Shown: positions 1 through 9,857, numbered from the stretch's first letter. The stretch: DNA of 64,000 nt from an uncultured Bacteroides sp. (GCA_944322285.1 CALUOR010000001.1:1-64000), one strand, 5' to 3'. Translations and numbers: made by a program. Notes: generated by a model not told the origin, from the sequence alone.

Positions 1-2123
1 CCCTACTTCTGGCCCGGCGAAGCATATAATATGGCATTCTTTGCCTATGCGCCCTATGATGAGGACGGGACTATCTTCCAAGATAAAACGGGAACACCGA
101 TCTTAACCTATACCGTGCCCGAAGATATTACCAAGCAGAAAGACCTGCTGGCCTATTGGGAGACCGGTATTTCGGGAGCGAAAAATGAAAAAGCCGATAC
201 TCTGAATTTCTCCCACCTCTGCACCGCCGTGAAGTTCAAGGTGGGCAAAGGACTGGAAAACGCCATCACCTCCATTACCATCAAAAACGTATATGGCAGC
301 GGCACTTATTCCGTGGCTGATGAAAAATGGACACCGACCGGAGAAGCGAATGGCACCCAATACACCCTCGATGTAAATACAAAGAATACACCGGAAGACA
401 CCGAACTGACCACCGGCGAAAACGTCTTTATGATGATTCCGCAGACGCTACCGGATGGTGCCGAGATAGAAGTGACATTTACAGAAGATGGTCAAGAACA
501 GACACTGACCGCAAGCATCAGCGACAAAAAGAAATGGGAGAAAGGACATACGGTGGTCTACACCATCTCAAGAACGGAAGTGACAGAAAACATCTATTTC
601 ACTGTCGAGGCGACCAACAAAGAGGTTGATTACCAAGGAGGAGAACTCTCGTTTACAGTGAAAAGCTATAAGGAGACAACCCCAAATGGCAGCACGACCA
701 CTACCTCTATGCCGTGGAAGATAACGGGCTACAAGATGGGAGAAAACGGCGAATGGAGCAAGACCGCCCCCACGTGGCTTACGCTGACAGAAGAGGCAGG
801 CACTGGTTCATCAACAGGAGAACAAAAGGATATGACGGTAACAGCCCAAACCAGCTACACAGCGAACCCGCAAAACGAAGCCCTGGAAGAAGCGGCGGAA
901 ATCACCGGCCCGTATGACCTCTCCACACGCGGCGGAAAAACGGCAAAGAATACGGAAACAGCTACATTGTGAACGCCCCCGGTACATACACCCTGCCGCT
1001 GGTGTATGGCAATGCCATCGTCAATGGAAAAACAAACGAATCGGCCTACAAGACGAAGAATACCGGCAAAGGAATATTACAAACCTTCATCAATCATCTG
1101 GGCCGTGACATAACTTCACCATACATTTATGAGAATACAGACGCGAACGGCAACAAATTGTCCGCCACAGATGCCGAACTCCTCTGGCAGGACGTAAAGG
1201 GCCTGGTGACGGATGTCCAATTGACAGAGGGGGGAAAGAGCTTGCAATTCAAGGTAAACAAAAACGTCATTGAGCAAGGCAATGCAGTGGTAGCCATTCG
1301 CGACAGCGAGGGGACGATTATGTGGAGCTGGCACATCTGGGTGACCGACTACAATCCGTATGAGAAGGAGGATAACTTCTTCAACCGCTATCTGGGATTC
1401 TGCTACAATGACACCAAGATTTACGACCCGCGCACTGTCACCTTGCGCTTCGAGCAGGAGGAGACGGGCAAGAAGGTCGAGCTGACCATCACCCAGACAG
1501 AGCATCGCATCGAGGACGGCAATTGCCCCTTCTACCAGTTTGGGCGCAAAGACCCGATGCTGCCCGGAACGACAAGCACAGCCGAGGCGGTAAACAAGAC
1601 GTGGTATGATGCGCAGGGTAACTCTTCGACGGAGATAAAGACAGTAGGAGAATCAACGGATACGGGGAATGATGTCATCATCTACTGTATGAAGAATCCG
1701 GATAAACTTTGTGGTGCCACCTATATGGATTTTGTGTATTACAACATCTGGGCTACAGATGATAAGAAAGGTGAAAGCACTACGAAAAAGACTTCCGTCA
1801 AGACCGTTTACGACCCATCCCCGGCAGGCTATCAAGTTCCGACGTACGGCCTACGCACCTCCATAAAATCAGTAGTAAAAGATAAAAGGCAATTTTTAAG
1901 CGGCTACCGGAAACATAACATTGAGAATAATTATGACGGTGAATTCACCATACTGAAAGAAGCAGGTACAAACTTACGGATCTATACTTCGCTCGTAGCA
2001 ACAATAAGTGAGTCCATAGAGGGAAAAGGAAGACAAAGTAATGCGTATTCCCTTTTGAATAACTGGAACAATCCATCGGACCGCGGCATGGCCCTTTCCA
2101 TACTTCCGGCAAAGGAAAAATAA
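1..2123 (+). pseudogene. Fimbrillin-family surface protein, 5'-truncated by window and frameshifted
   Basis: The 5' part lies outside the window. Frame 1 runs to a stop at 970-972. The rest of the protein continues in another frame from about 940 to 2123, beginning with the segment NSYIVNAPGTYTLPLVYGNA, which is typical of the middle of Bacteroides fimbrillin-like (FimA/Mfa-type) adhesins. One missing base fits: adding one A to the A5 run at 936-940 joins both halves in frame. The downstream half ends in SDRGMALSILPAKEK, a usual kind of family ending. Members are lipoproteins that polymerise into surface pili after proteolysis. Either the gene is broken, or the A run hides a sequencing error or a variable site. 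Fimbrillin assignment is fairly sure; inactivation is not. Confidence 0.72.
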
Positions 2124-2189
2124 GCCGCAATCAAGCAAGAACGACAGATATGCATTGAGAACAATAACTTTGAGAACAGAATAACCACT

Positions 2190-2300
2190 ATGTTTAACCC
2201 GTCTTTTTGTCAATATTCATTCAAACGCCTCTTGGCCAATGATGAAAAGGAGAATGAAGAAGGCTCAGGCGATGATAATACGGATGATCCGTTAGCATAA
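2190..2300 (+). other. Short open segment in frame after the fimbrillin stop
   Basis: From the TAA at 2121-2123 the same frame stays open to TAA 2298-2300, with an ATG at 2190. The encoded end is strongly acidic (EKENEEGSGDDNTDDPLA). It may be a remnant of a longer C-terminus, a tiny gene, or chance. I do not recognise it. Confidence 0.25.
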
Positions 2301-2380
2301 CATTGGGAAAATTTCCTCTCCGCCGTGAGGCAGAGCGTCTTCCTTCGAGCCAAGGAAGCTGAATTGTTTGTTTTGTTTAC

Positions 2381-2420
2381 CCCCTGTCCGTGCAGCGGTA
2401 CGGATGGGGCTTTTATTTTT
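2381..2420 (+). terminator. Rho-independent terminator after fimbrillin gene
   Basis: CCCCTGTCCGT pairs with ACGGATGGGG with a small bulge around a short loop, followed by cttttattttt. The orientation suits the rightward fimbrillin gene. Confidence 0.6.
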
Positions 2421-2446
2421 GCATTCCTAAATGATAATTTATCTTT

Positions 2447-2693
2447 TAAATGAAGAATGATGAATTAAGAATGAAGAATTAGAGTAATCAACTCCCCTCC
2501 TTCGGGAAGGAGGGGTGCCCACCGGGCGGGGTGGTAGGAAAAGCATGGTTCGACCTATTTATATAATAAGAAGAATAGGAGTCGCTAAAGCGGCCTATTT
2601 ATCCTACCACCTCCCCCTTCGGGGACTCCTCCTTCCAGAAGGAGGAGAGTTCCGTTGCCATTCTTCATTCATCATTCTTAATTCTTCATTTAA
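2447..2693. repeat. Nested palindromic REP/MITE-like element
   Basis: Outer arms 2447-2480 and 2660-2693 are near-perfect inverted copies built from tgaagaatgatgaattaag-type A/T-rich words. Inside are G/C-rich hairpins (CCCCTCCTTCGGGAAGGAGGGG at about 2493-2515 and CTCCTCCTTCCAGAAGGAGGAG near 2628-2649) and an inverted pair GGTGGTAGGA / TCCTACCACC. A second palindrome AGCGCGC-TTAC-GCGCGCT follows at 2694-2711. No gene is credible inside. The form fits a non-coding dispersed repeat; a similar G/C-rich element lies at 5857-5985. Confidence 0.7.
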
Positions 2694-2852
2694 AGCGCGC
2701 TTACGCGCGCTAAATTCCCACTTATCGTATAACTAATTCTGTACGCATACTTAAATGTTTCTATAAGCGTAAATATTAAAGTTCGGGTATCTGCATTTTG
2801 AACTCAAAAAAAAATGGTGATACCAAAGAATCTGACGGAACCATATAAAAAA

Positions 2853-2885
2853 GAGGGCTGACAAGCTTATATGCTGTCAGTCCTC
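2853..2885 (-). terminator. Terminator of glyA
   Basis: GAGGGCTGACA (2853-2863) pairs with TGTCAGTCCTC (2875-2885) with one wobble. On the minus strand it is followed by TTTTTTATATGG, so it serves leftward glyA. Confidence 0.75.
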
Positions 2886-2955
2886 ATATTTTATCCACAC
2901 CGAAACATTGTTTCACGCAATGAGGGTGTATTATAATGCAAAGTCACTATCATTT

Positions 2956-3042
2956 TGTCACCCTGAGCGCAGTCGAAGGGGCTCCTGTAAGCTTATGTGA
3001 GATGTTTCGACTTCGCTTCGCTCCGCTCCCTTAGATGACAGT
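2956..3042. repeat. REP-like inverted repeat
   Basis: TGTCACCCTGAGCGCAGTCG begins an arm whose inverted counterpart is the TTTCGACTTCGCTTCGCTCC region at 3005-3024, ending near TGACAGT. This is a dispersed-repeat type of palindrome seen in Bacteroidetes intergenic DNA. No gene lies between 2301 and 3085. Confidence 0.5.
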
Positions 3043-3085
3043 ATGAGAGGAATTTTGTATTTCGGCACACCCTCTATTTGTTTTC

Positions 3086-4366
3086 TTAGTATGCGAACAG
3101 CGGATAGCCGGCCATGGTCTTATTGACGCGGGCACGAACTTCAGCGATGACCTGCTCGTTGTCTACGTTGGAGAGTACGGTTTCTATCATTTCGGCAATT
3201 TCGTACATCAGGTCTTCCTTGGCGCCGCGAGTGGTGATGGCCGGTGTGCCTAAGCGGATACCCGAGGTCTGGAAGGCGGAGCGGGTGTCGAAGGGCACCA
3301 TGTTCTTGTTGACGGTGATGTCGGCCGATACCAACGCTTTCTCGGCTACCTTACCGGTCAGGTCGGGGTACTTCGAGCGCAGGTCTACCAGCATGGAGTG
3401 ATTGTCCGTACCGCCGCTGACGATGGTGAAGCCGCGGTCCATCAAGGCTTGAGCCAGAGTGGCGGCGTTCTTCTTCACTTGCAGGGCGTATTCTTTCCAT
3501 TCGGGTTGTAGTATCTCGTTGAAAGCTACGGCCTTGGCAGCAATGACATGCTCCAGCGGGCCTCCCTGTATGCCGGGGAATACGGCCGAGTCGAGCAGTT
3601 GGGACATCATCTTGATTTCGCCTTTCGGAGTCTTCTTGCCCCAAGGGTTGGGGAAGTCTTTGCCCATCAGGATGATACCGCCACGGGGTCCGCGCAGGGT
3701 TTTGTGAGTGGTAGAGGTGACGATGTGGGCATACTTCACAGGGTTGTCCAGCAATCCAGCTGCGATAAGTCCGGCGGGGTGGGCCATGTCAATCATCAGG
3801 ATGGCGCCTACCTTGTCGGCGATTTCACGCATGCGCTTGTAATCCCATTCGCGTGAATAGGCAGAGCCGCCGCCGATAATCAGCTTAGGCTGTTCGCGCA
3901 GGGCGATTTCCTCCATCTGGTCATAGTCCACGCGGCCCGTTTCTTTGTTCAGGTTATATTCACAGGGGTGATAGATGATGCCGGACGTATTAACTGCCGA
4001 ACCGTGTGACAAGTGTCCGCCGTGAGCCAGGTTCAGACCCATGAACTTGTCGCCCGGATTCAGTACGGCCAAAAATACGGCCGCATTGGCTTGTGCACCC
4101 GAGTGAGGCTGTACATTGGCCCATTCGGCATCGAATATCTTCTTGATGCGCTCTATGGCCAGTTGCTCGCTTTGGTCTACCACTTCGCATCCACCATAGT
4201 AGCGTTTGCCCGGATAGCCCTCAGCATATTTGTTGGTGAGGCAGGAGCCCATGGCCTGCATTACTTCGTCACTTACAAAGTTTTCGGAAGCTATCAGCTC
4301 AATGCCTTTCAGCTGGCGCTGATGTTCTTTCTCGATGATGTCGAAAATCAAATCGTCTCTTTTCAT
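3086..4366 (-). CDS. glyA: Serine hydroxymethyltransferase
   Basis: Full-length 426-residue PLP enzyme interconverting serine plus tetrahydrofolate with glycine plus 5,10-methylenetetrahydrofolate, the main cytosolic source of one-carbon units. The N-terminus has IELIASENF. The PLP-lysine motif [13 protein letters not shown] is at about residues 217-230 with K222 as Schiff-base lysine, and [13 protein letters not shown] follows in the C-terminal part. The ATG at 4366 gives the usual N-terminus. It appears monocistronic, with a terminator at 2853-2885 and a TAnnTTTG promoter element at 4426-4433. Nothing unusual. Confidence 0.97.
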   Translation of the reverse strand: MKRDDLIFDIIEKEHQRQLKGIELIASENFVSDEVMQAMGSCLTNKYAEGYPGKRYYGGCEVVDQSEQLAIERIKKIFDAEWANVQPHSGAQANAAVFLAVLNPGDKFMGLNLAHGGHLSHGSAVNTSGIIYHPCEYNLNKETGRVDYDQMEEIALREQPKLIIGGGSAYSREWDYKRMREIADKVGAILMIDMAHPAGLIAAGLLDNPVKYAHIVTSTTHKTLRGPRGGIILMGKDFPNPWGKKTPKGEIKMMSQLLDSAVFPGIQGGPLEHVIAAKAVAFNEILQPEWKEYALQVKKNAATLAQALMDRGFTIVSGGTDNHSMLVDLRSKYPDLTGKVAEKALVSADITVNKNMVPFDTRSAFQTSGIRLGTPAITTRGAKEDLMYEIAEMIETVLSNVDNEQVIAEVRARVNKTMAGYPLFAY

Positions 4367-4425
4367 GCGCTTATTAGTGTTATATAAATATTAATGGTTT
4401 TCTCTCGCACTTTTTTATGGAGTTA

Positions 4426-4433
4426 CAAAAGTA
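4426..4433 (-). promoter_or_regulatory. Bacteroides -7 element for glyA
   Basis: TACTTTTG on the minus strand matches TAnnTTTG about 60 bases before the glyA ATG. I see no clear -33 TTTG at the expected distance. Confidence 0.45.
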
Positions 4434-4465
4434 AGGTAAATAAATGAGATAACAGCCTTCTTGCT

Positions 4466-5266
4466 TTAAAAAAACACGCCGAACGAGAAACTCAATACGT
4501 TATCCTTTCGGTGAAAGCGTATTTCGTTATCCGGTATCTCTTCGCCGGGCGAGGGGGTCAGCTCGGGCGAGGTGTAGGTTATTTTCTTGGAAATGTTATG
4601 CAGGCCGATGTCATACCGGAAGTCGAAGAAGATGCGCGATATGGTAATGGCCACTCCCAGTGTCAGGTTCAGGTTGAAAGGATACAGTTCTTCCTCCATG
4701 TTTTCCAGGTTGAAGTTGTCGAACGTCACTTCGCTCTTGCGGTCCCAAATGCAGCGTATTTTGGGGCCACCGAATACGGCCAGACTATACGGCCCATCTT
4801 TGATGATGTTGTAGCCATAGATGACGGGGATGTCGATGCTATGAATGGAGGAGGTGATGGAGGCTTGTTCGAGAGGAATGTCTTCCACTGTTCCCTCGGC
4901 TTTCGGCTTGTCAAAAAGAATGTTGCAACGGTTGATGGAGTAGGAGATTTCCGGCTGGATGAAATGGCGTTTTAAGTTTATCCGCATGAATACGGAGGCG
5001 AAGTAACCTATCTTATAATTGTTCTGTACCTCTTTGATTTCCTGTCCGTTGATGCTGAAGTCCGACACCAAGAACAAAGATGCGGTGAATCCGCCCTTGG
5101 CGCCGAAGTTTATAATCTGATCGTGCGGATGGCGGGGTTGTTTCTCTTGGGGTAATTCAATGGTGGATGCGGGTATCGTGTCGGTACGCATAGGAATGTC
5201 CGCCCACACGGATGCGGGCAGACAGAGTCCTATGCTCCAGACGAGAAGATATATCCATCCTTTCAT
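4466..5266 (-). CDS. Outer-membrane beta-barrel protein (PorT-like family)
   Basis: 266 residues with an N-terminal signal peptide (hydrophobic core IYLLVWSIGLCLPASVWA). The body has alternating hydrophobic/aromatic strands such as INFGAKGGFTASLFLVSDF and ends in VLSFSFGVFF, a terminal aromatic typical of outer-membrane barrels. The pattern fits the Bacteroidetes 'porin family/outer membrane beta-barrel' group containing PorT. Cargo or role cannot be told from sequence. It starts 6 bases after the flavin reductase stop, so the two are likely co-transcribed. Confidence 0.72.
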   Translation of the reverse strand: MKGWIYLLVWSIGLCLPASVWADIPMRTDTIPASTIELPQEKQPRHPHDQIINFGAKGGFTASLFLVSDFSINGQEIKEVQNNYKIGYFASVFMRINLKRHFIQPEISYSINRCNILFDKPKAEGTVEDIPLEQASITSSIHSIDIPVIYGYNIIKDGPYSLAVFGGPKIRCIWDRKSEVTFDNFNLENMEEELYPFNLNLTLGVAITISRIFFDFRYDIGLHNISKKITYTSPELTPSPGEEIPDNEIRFHRKDNVLSFSFGVFF

Positions 5267-5272
5267 AACTAC

Positions 5273-5848
5273 TTAATCTCTCGTCTGTTTCTTTTCTACC
5301 GACCAGCCGAATTTGCCTATCTTCTCGCCCAATTCGTAGTAGCCTCCGTGGACGTAGACAAGCGGATTGGTCTCAGCCAACTCGAATTTCCCGCTTTGGG
5401 GATTCAAGTTGTCCGCCTCGGCACGTACGTTCACCACATCGGCTATGAACATATCGTGCGAGCCTAATGACAATATTTCCTTTACCCGGCATTCTATGCA
5501 CAAGGGCGACTCCTCGATGAGGGGGGCGTTGACCACGGTGCATTTGCCCGGAGTCAGGTTCATTTCCTTGAATTTGTTGTAGTCTCGTCCCGAACGTACG
5601 CCACACCAGTCCGTGGCACGCGCCATCTCCTTGGTGGTGAGGTTGATGACAAACTCCATATTGCGCCGGATGATGTCGTATGAATGCCGTTCGGGGCGCA
5701 CGGAGATGTAACACATAGGCGGATTGGTGCAGATGGTTCCTGTCCACGCTACGGTCAGAATGTTGTATTCTTCGGGCGTGCTTCCGCAACTCACCAATAC
5801 GGCGGGCAGGGGATATATCATGGTGCCTGGTTTCCAGTCTTCCTTCAT
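5273..5848 (-). CDS. Flavin reductase family protein (FMN-binding split barrel)
   Basis: 191 residues. The opening WKPGTMIYPLPAVLVSCG and the segment NILTVAWTGTICTNPPMCYI match the flavin-reductase-like split barrel, in which FMN binds near the N(x)TVAW and PPxCYISVR segments. ATDWCGVRSGRDYNKF lies near residues 80-96. Known relatives reduce flavins with NAD(P)H or simply bind FMN; the substrate here is unknown. It lies just upstream of the outer-membrane barrel gene in the same orientation. The ATG at 5848 follows a REP-like repeat, so the promoter may lie within or beyond that repeat. Confidence 0.85.
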   Translation of the reverse strand: MKEDWKPGTMIYPLPAVLVSCGSTPEEYNILTVAWTGTICTNPPMCYISVRPERHSYDIIRRNMEFVINLTTKEMARATDWCGVRSGRDYNKFKEMNLTPGKCTVVNAPLIEESPLCIECRVKEILSLGSHDMFIADVVNVRAEADNLNPQSGKFELAETNPLVYVHGGYYELGEKIGKFGWSVEKKQTRD

Positions 5849-5856
5849 AGATGATA

Positions 5857-5985
5857 AGTTAGCCCCTCCCCATCCCTCCCCCGAAGGGAGGGGGCTCAGA
5901 GCATTTGGTTTATTATAAATGAATTCTATCGGGTCACCTCCCCTTTGGGGGAGGAGGGAGAGGGCTCTAAATTCACATTTACAGT
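5857..5985. repeat. Second G/C-rich REP-like palindrome
   Basis: Two hairpins, CCCTCCCCCGAAGGGAGGGG at about 5874-5893 and CCTCCCCTTTGGGGGAGG at about 5938-5955, separated by an A/T-rich stretch, resemble the inner part of the 2447-2693 element. It sits between pyrI and the flavin reductase gene and could also terminate pyrBI transcription. Confidence 0.5.
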
Positions 5986-6440
5986 ATCGTAATATTCTCC
6001 CTTGTCTGCTCTTTCTCGCAATAGTGGCACTTGATGACGCATCTGTCCTTGTCTATCACGTGGAAATAGGTAGGCATCGGTTCGTTGTTGGTGATGCACT
6101 TGGGGTTGGCGCATTTCACGATGCCGTGCAACTCGTCGGGTAACCGCAGTTCGCGCTTCTCTACCACCTCATAGTTGCGGATGATGTTCAGCTTCACGTT
6201 GGGGGCCACTACAGCGATGCGGTTTATCTCATCGTCGCAGAAGAACTTGTCGGCTATCTTGATGATGCCTTTCTTACCCAGCTTCTTGCTGTTCAGGTTG
6301 AAGCCGATGGTGATGTTGTTGCTCATGTGCTCCAAGCCGAGGAGAGACACTACGGTAAAGAGTTTCTCTGCGGGGATATGGTCGATGACGGTGCCGTTTT
6401 CCAAAGCGGCCACCTGCAATTCTTTCTTATCGTTGGTCAT
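5979..6440 (-). CDS. pyrI: Aspartate carbamoyltransferase regulatory chain
   Basis: 153 residues. The N-terminal allosteric domain contains [14 protein letters not shown], the start of the nucleotide-effector fold. The C-terminal zinc domain keeps four cysteines: CANPKC near residues 109-114 and CHYCEKE near 138-144. The zinc domain holds PyrI to the catalytic PyrB trimers, where CTP/ATP binding tunes activity in pyrimidine synthesis. It lies directly after pyrB with a gap of about 35 bases, a pyrBI operon. Confidence 0.96.
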   Translation of the reverse strand: MTNDKKELQVAALENGTVIDHIPAEKLFTVVSLLGLEHMSNNITIGFNLNSKKLGKKGIIKIADKFFCDDEINRIAVVAPNVKLNIIRNYEVVEKRELRLPDELHGIVKCANPKCITNNEPMPTYFHVIDKDRCVIKCHYCEKEQTRENITIL

Positions 6441-6475
6441 GATTCTTCTTCTTGGTTATTATATATTATATGGTG

Positions 6476-7411
6476 TCATTCGCTTTGCTTCACTTCGTCC
6501 AGCGTTATGCCAAGCACATCGCATAGAATTGCTTCGCGGGCATAGAGTCCGTTCTGTGCCTGCTGGAAGTAATACGCTTTCGGGCTTTCGTCCACATCGT
6601 AGGCTATCTCGTTGACGCGGGGCAGGGGGTGCAGGATGCGCAGGTTGGGGCGTGTGTGTTCCAGCATCTTTGCCCGCAGGATGTAGACGTTCTTCACCCG
6701 CTCGTATTCCATCAGGTCCGTGAAGCGTTCGCGTTGTACGCGGGTCATGTAGAGAATGTCGGCATCGGCTATCTCCTTTTCGGTGAAGTCCGTATGCTCT
6801 ATGTAGCGTATGTTGTGCTCCTGACAGTAAATTTTATATTCTTCAGGCATCTTCAGTTCTTCGGGCGCGATAAAGTGGAAAGTGGGGTTGAAGTGGCGCA
6901 TGGCCATCAGCAGGGAATGCACCGTGCGGCCATATTTCAGGTCGCCAACCAAGTAGATGTTGAGGTTTTCCAGCGTACCTTGCGTTTTGTAGATGGAGTA
7001 GAGGTCAAGCATTGTCTGCGAAGGGTGTTGGTTGGCTCCGTCTCCGGCGTTGACAATGGGCACATCGGTCACTTCGCTGGCATAGCGGGCGGCTCCTTCC
7101 AAGTAGTGGCGCATCACGATGATGTCCGCATAGTTGCTCACCATTTTGATGGTATCCTTCAGCGTTTCGCCTTTCGACGAGCTGGTGGCTTTGGGGTCGG
7201 TGAATCCGATGACCCTTGCACCTAGCCGGTTGGCGGCCGTCTCGAAACTGAGCCTTGTGCGGGTAGAAGGCTCGAAAAATAAAGTTGCTACCACTTTTCC
7301 GTCCAAGATGTGACGGTTGGGACGTTCTTCAAATTGCTTTGCCATTTCAATCATGTAGAGGATTTTCTCCTTTGTGTGCTCGGCAATGGTCACTAAACTT
7401 CTGTTTTCCAT
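6476..7411 (-). CDS. pyrB: Aspartate carbamoyltransferase catalytic chain
   Basis: 311 residues, normal length. It joins carbamoyl phosphate and aspartate to N-carbamoyl-aspartate, the first committed pyrimidine step. The carbamoyl-phosphate motif [12 protein letters not shown] is near residue 50, the mobile-loop region [11 protein letters not shown] near 77-87, the aspartate-side motif [12 protein letters not shown] near 130, and HPLPRVNEI near 260. The upstream neighbour is intergenic and pyrI follows. A weak TAACTTTA box on the minus strand at 7447-7454 may be its -7 element. Confidence 0.97.
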   Translation of the reverse strand: MENRSLVTIAEHTKEKILYMIEMAKQFEERPNRHILDGKVVATLFFEPSTRTRLSFETAANRLGARVIGFTDPKATSSSKGETLKDTIKMVSNYADIIVMRHYLEGAARYASEVTDVPIVNAGDGANQHPSQTMLDLYSIYKTQGTLENLNIYLVGDLKYGRTVHSLLMAMRHFNPTFHFIAPEELKMPEEYKIYCQEHNIRYIEHTDFTEKEIADADILYMTRVQRERFTDLMEYERVKNVYILRAKMLEHTRPNLRILHPLPRVNEIAYDVDESPKAYYFQQAQNGLYAREAILCDVLGITLDEVKQSE

Positions 7412-7521
7412 ATCGTTTGGGGTAAGTTTATCTTTTCGAGAGTGTAAAGTTAGGTAAAATCTGCGGGATAGGGAAATTCTTGGGTGAGTTTTTTCAATGA
7501 AGCCTCATATAAAGATAAAAT

Positions 7522-7554
7522 GCCCTCTCGAATGCAGATATACTTCGAGAGGGC
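7522..7554 (-). terminator. Terminator of the TlpA-like lipoprotein gene
   Basis: A perfect 10-bp stem GCCCTCTCGA / TCGAGAGGGC with a 13-base loop; on the minus strand it runs into ATTTTATCTTT. It lies 31 bases after the leftward gene ending at 7586. Confidence 0.8.
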
Positions 7555-7585
7555 TTGCTTGATTGAGTAAGATGAACGATGTTTC

Positions 7586-8683
7586 TTATTTTAGCACTTC
7601 GGCCAGTTTTTCTTGCAAGCCTTCGCCGTGCAGGCCGCGGGCGATAATGGTGCCTTCAGCGTCAATCAGGACCGTGTGGGGAATGCTGCTCACGGCATAC
7701 AGGCGGGCGCCTTCGCATTCCCAGTATTTCAGGTCGGACATCTGCGGCCAGGTGATGTCCAATTGTTTGATGGCGTTTTTCCAAGCCTCGCCGTTTTGGT
7801 CGAGCGACACGCCCACAATCTCAAAGTTCTTGCCTTTGTATTGTTTGTAAGCCTCTACCAGGTTGGGCATCTCGCGGCGGCAGGGTCCGCACCAGCTTGC
7901 CCAAAAGTCTACCAATACCACTTTGCCTTTGCCCACAAAGTCGGACAACTTCACGGACTTGCCCTCGGGCGTCAGCATCTCGAAGTCGGTAAACTTCTGT
8001 CCTACGGCCGTGGCTTTCATCTTCTCTACGTTGCTTTTTATCTTGATGATGACTTCATCGTTGTCGAATGCGGCGGGGATTTGCGGCATCAGCGGATCCA
8101 GTTCTTCCACATCCATGTAGTAGTAGCTCTGTTTCAACAGATGGATGCCCACGGGGTTAGTGATGTTTTGCTTGATGGCATCTTTCATGATATCCTGCGA
8201 TTTTTCTTCCAGACTTTCCAGTTCTTCCCGTTTGACGTCACGTTGCTCATCGGTCAGCGTTGTATCGTTGACTATTGTATTGAGCAGGGCCATGGTTTCA
8301 TCGTTCAGTCCGCTGAGCTGGTTGCGTATGGCTTGGAAAATGTCATTATTGGGCGTGCCTGTTGCCGAGACATTCTTGCGCGCAAAGTTGACGGTGATAG
8401 TTCCGTTTTCCAAAAAGAAATCCATTGCGTGCATTTCTTTGTCTTCTTCACCGTAAACGAGATAGCGATTGGCCGTTGTATCTTGCATACCTTTGAAAGT
8501 AAACGTGCCGTTTTTAATAACGGCAGAATCAAGGCTGACAAGCTGGCGTCCTTCCGCTTTTTTCAGGTATACCATGTCGCCGTCACTGGCACCTTCTACA
8601 CTACCGGTTACGGTGTAACCTTGGTTTCCGCTACAAGCGGCCAGCAGGGCGGCTGTAGCAAACAAATAAGTGAGTTTTTTCAT
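7586..8683 (-). CDS. TlpA-like thiol-disulfide oxidoreductase lipoprotein with N-terminal DUF4369-type domain
   Basis: 365 residues. The lipoprotein signal MKKLTYLFATAALLAACSG ends at a lipobox cysteine (residue 17). Residues about 25-130 form a DUF4369-like beta domain, followed by a helical linker to about 210 and a thioredoxin-fold domain with WASWCGPCRREMP near residue 260 (CGPC active site). Such proteins are periplasmic or membrane-anchored and reduce or exchange disulfides, common in many copies in Bacteroides. Its partner is unknown. It is a single gene with its own terminator and a TACCTTTG -7 element at 8713-8720. Confidence 0.9.
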   Translation of the reverse strand: MKKLTYLFATAALLAACSGNQGYTVTGSVEGASDGDMVYLKKAEGRQLVSLDSAVIKNGTFTFKGMQDTTANRYLVYGEEDKEMHAMDFFLENGTITVNFARKNVSATGTPNNDIFQAIRNQLSGLNDETMALLNTIVNDTTLTDEQRDVKREELESLEEKSQDIMKDAIKQNITNPVGIHLLKQSYYYMDVEELDPLMPQIPAAFDNDEVIIKIKSNVEKMKATAVGQKFTDFEMLTPEGKSVKLSDFVGKGKVVLVDFWASWCGPCRREMPNLVEAYKQYKGKNFEIVGVSLDQNGEAWKNAIKQLDITWPQMSDLKYWECEGARLYAVSSIPHTVLIDAEGTIIARGLHGEGLQEKLAEVLK

Positions 8684-8712
8684 TGCTTTTACAAGTTAAG
8701 TTGTTCAAGCAG

Positions 8713-8720
8713 CAAAGGTA
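8713..8720 (-). promoter_or_regulatory. Bacteroides -7 element for the TlpA-like gene
   Basis: TACCTTTG on the minus strand, 30 bases before the ATG at 8683; it fits TAnnTTTG. The -33 element is not obvious. Confidence 0.5.
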
Positions 8721-8802
8721 ATATAAAAAAATGAGATGCGGGGAAGATGTGGAAAGAAAGATTGAATGGAAAATTTGAATACCCGTAACATTGTTGTATA
8801 AA

Positions 8803-8833
8803 AAATCCCTTCCGGTAGTGCCGGAAGGGATTT
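8803..8833 (-). terminator. Terminator of rpsP
   Basis: A perfect 13-bp stem AAATCCCTTCCGG / CCGGAAGGGATTT with a 5-base loop, followed on the minus strand by TTTATAC. It lies 43 bases after the rpsP stop. Confidence 0.85.
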
Positions 8834-8875
8834 CCCCGATTCATTTCATAATTTACAAAAATGTGTCCGTCCCGA

Positions 8876-9415
8876 TTATTCAGCGGCAGGAGCTTCTGCT
8901 TCAGCAGGTGCTTCTTCAGTCGCTTCAGCGTTTTCAGCAGCTTTGGCAGCTTCTTCGGCGGCTTTCTTTTCGGCCAGTGCTTTGGCTTTGGCTTCGTTTA
9001 CTTTCTGTTCAGCTTCGAGACGTACCTTTGCAGCGGCTTTCTTGGCTTCTTCGTCCTTGTTCTTCAAAGCCTCCAGGCCTTTCTGCTTGTTGTTCTTCCA
9101 AGCTTCGAATTTGGCTTCTGCTTCAGCTTCGCCAAACGCGCCCTTGGCTACACCGCCCAAAAGGTGCTTCTTCATGTAGACGCCTTCGCGGGAGAGGATG
9201 TTGCGTACAGTGTCAGTAGGCTGTGCGCCGGTCATCACCCATTTCAACGCGCGTTCAAAGTTCAAATCTACTGTGGCAGGATTTGTGTTGGGGTTGTAAG
9301 TACCCAGCTTTTCAATGAATTTACCATCACGTGGTGCTCTTGAGTCAGCAATAACGATGGAGTAGAAAGCGTAGCCTTTACGTCCATGTCTTTGCAATCT
9401 GATTTTTGTTGCCAT
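8876..9415 (-). CDS. rpsP: Small ribosomal subunit protein bS16
   Basis: 179 residues. The bS16 core is the first ~80 ([20 protein letters not shown], then [14 protein letters not shown] and [16 protein letters not shown]). The C-terminus is a long, low-complexity Ala/Glu/Lys helix, ending in [12 protein letters not shown], as usual in Bacteroidetes bS16 and absent from the ~82-residue E. coli protein. It assembles into the 30S body. A textbook Bacteroides promoter precedes it and a strong terminator follows. Confidence 0.97.
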   Translation of the reverse strand: MATKIRLQRHGRKGYAFYSIVIADSRAPRDGKFIEKLGTYNPNTNPATVDLNFERALKWVMTGAQPTDTVRNILSREGVYMKKHLLGGVAKGAFGEAEAEAKFEAWKNNKQKGLEALKNKDEEAKKAAAKVRLEAEQKVNEAKAKALAEKKAAEEAAKAAENAEATEEAPAEAEAPAAE

Positions 9416-9473
9416 AAATGTTTATTAGTTTAATAAATGATTTGAATATGCTACTATCTCGTAATAGCGGGCG

Positions 9474-9504
9474 CAAAGATATGGCTTTTTTTTGAGACGG
9501 CAAA
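9474..9504 (-). promoter_or_regulatory. Consensus Bacteroides promoter of rpsP
   Basis: On the minus strand TTTG (9504-9501), 19 bases, TATCTTTG (9481-9474): an exact TTTG-N19-TAnnTTTG match about 60 bases before the ATG. Confidence 0.8.
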
Positions 9505-9603
9505 GGGTTTACACTTAAAGTTTTATAGATAAAAGTGATATATGTACGCATCGCTACGTTCATAATTGTTTATATCTGCCGTTAAGCTAATAGTTGTTAC
9601 CGG

Positions 9604-9691
9604 TCCTTCCGTATCAGGACTGCAGTCCTTCCGTGCTAGGACTCGAGTCCTCCCGTACTAGGACTGCAGTCCTCCCGTGCTGGGACTGGGA
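9604..9691. repeat. Four tandem 22-bp palindromic repeats
   Basis: Units start at 9604, 9626, 9648 and 9670, each TCCT(T/C)CCGT followed by a variable A/G-T-C/A core and ending GGACTGCAG, GGACTCGAG or a decayed GGACTGGGA. Unit junctions create palindromes such as AGGACTGCAGTCCT. They sit alone in the gap 9505-9857 between rpsP and the antiporter gene. I see no credible gene in that gap. Confidence 0.8.
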
Positions 9692-9857
9692 AGGTCGTAT
9701 AATGAAAGCCGGCTTCTTAAAAGATATAATGATGATTCCGACTGTATGTGTTTAACTATGAAAAGGTTAACTCTCTTTGTGGATAAGCGGCGATACGGAT
9801 TTCTTCAGCAGGAATTAAGACGGGGAATGTTTTTTGAAAATGTCGTACAAAACATGA

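Noticed and set aside
9604-9691. Repeats resembling a CRISPR array
   Set aside because: Units are directly joined with no unique spacers and no cas genes are near.
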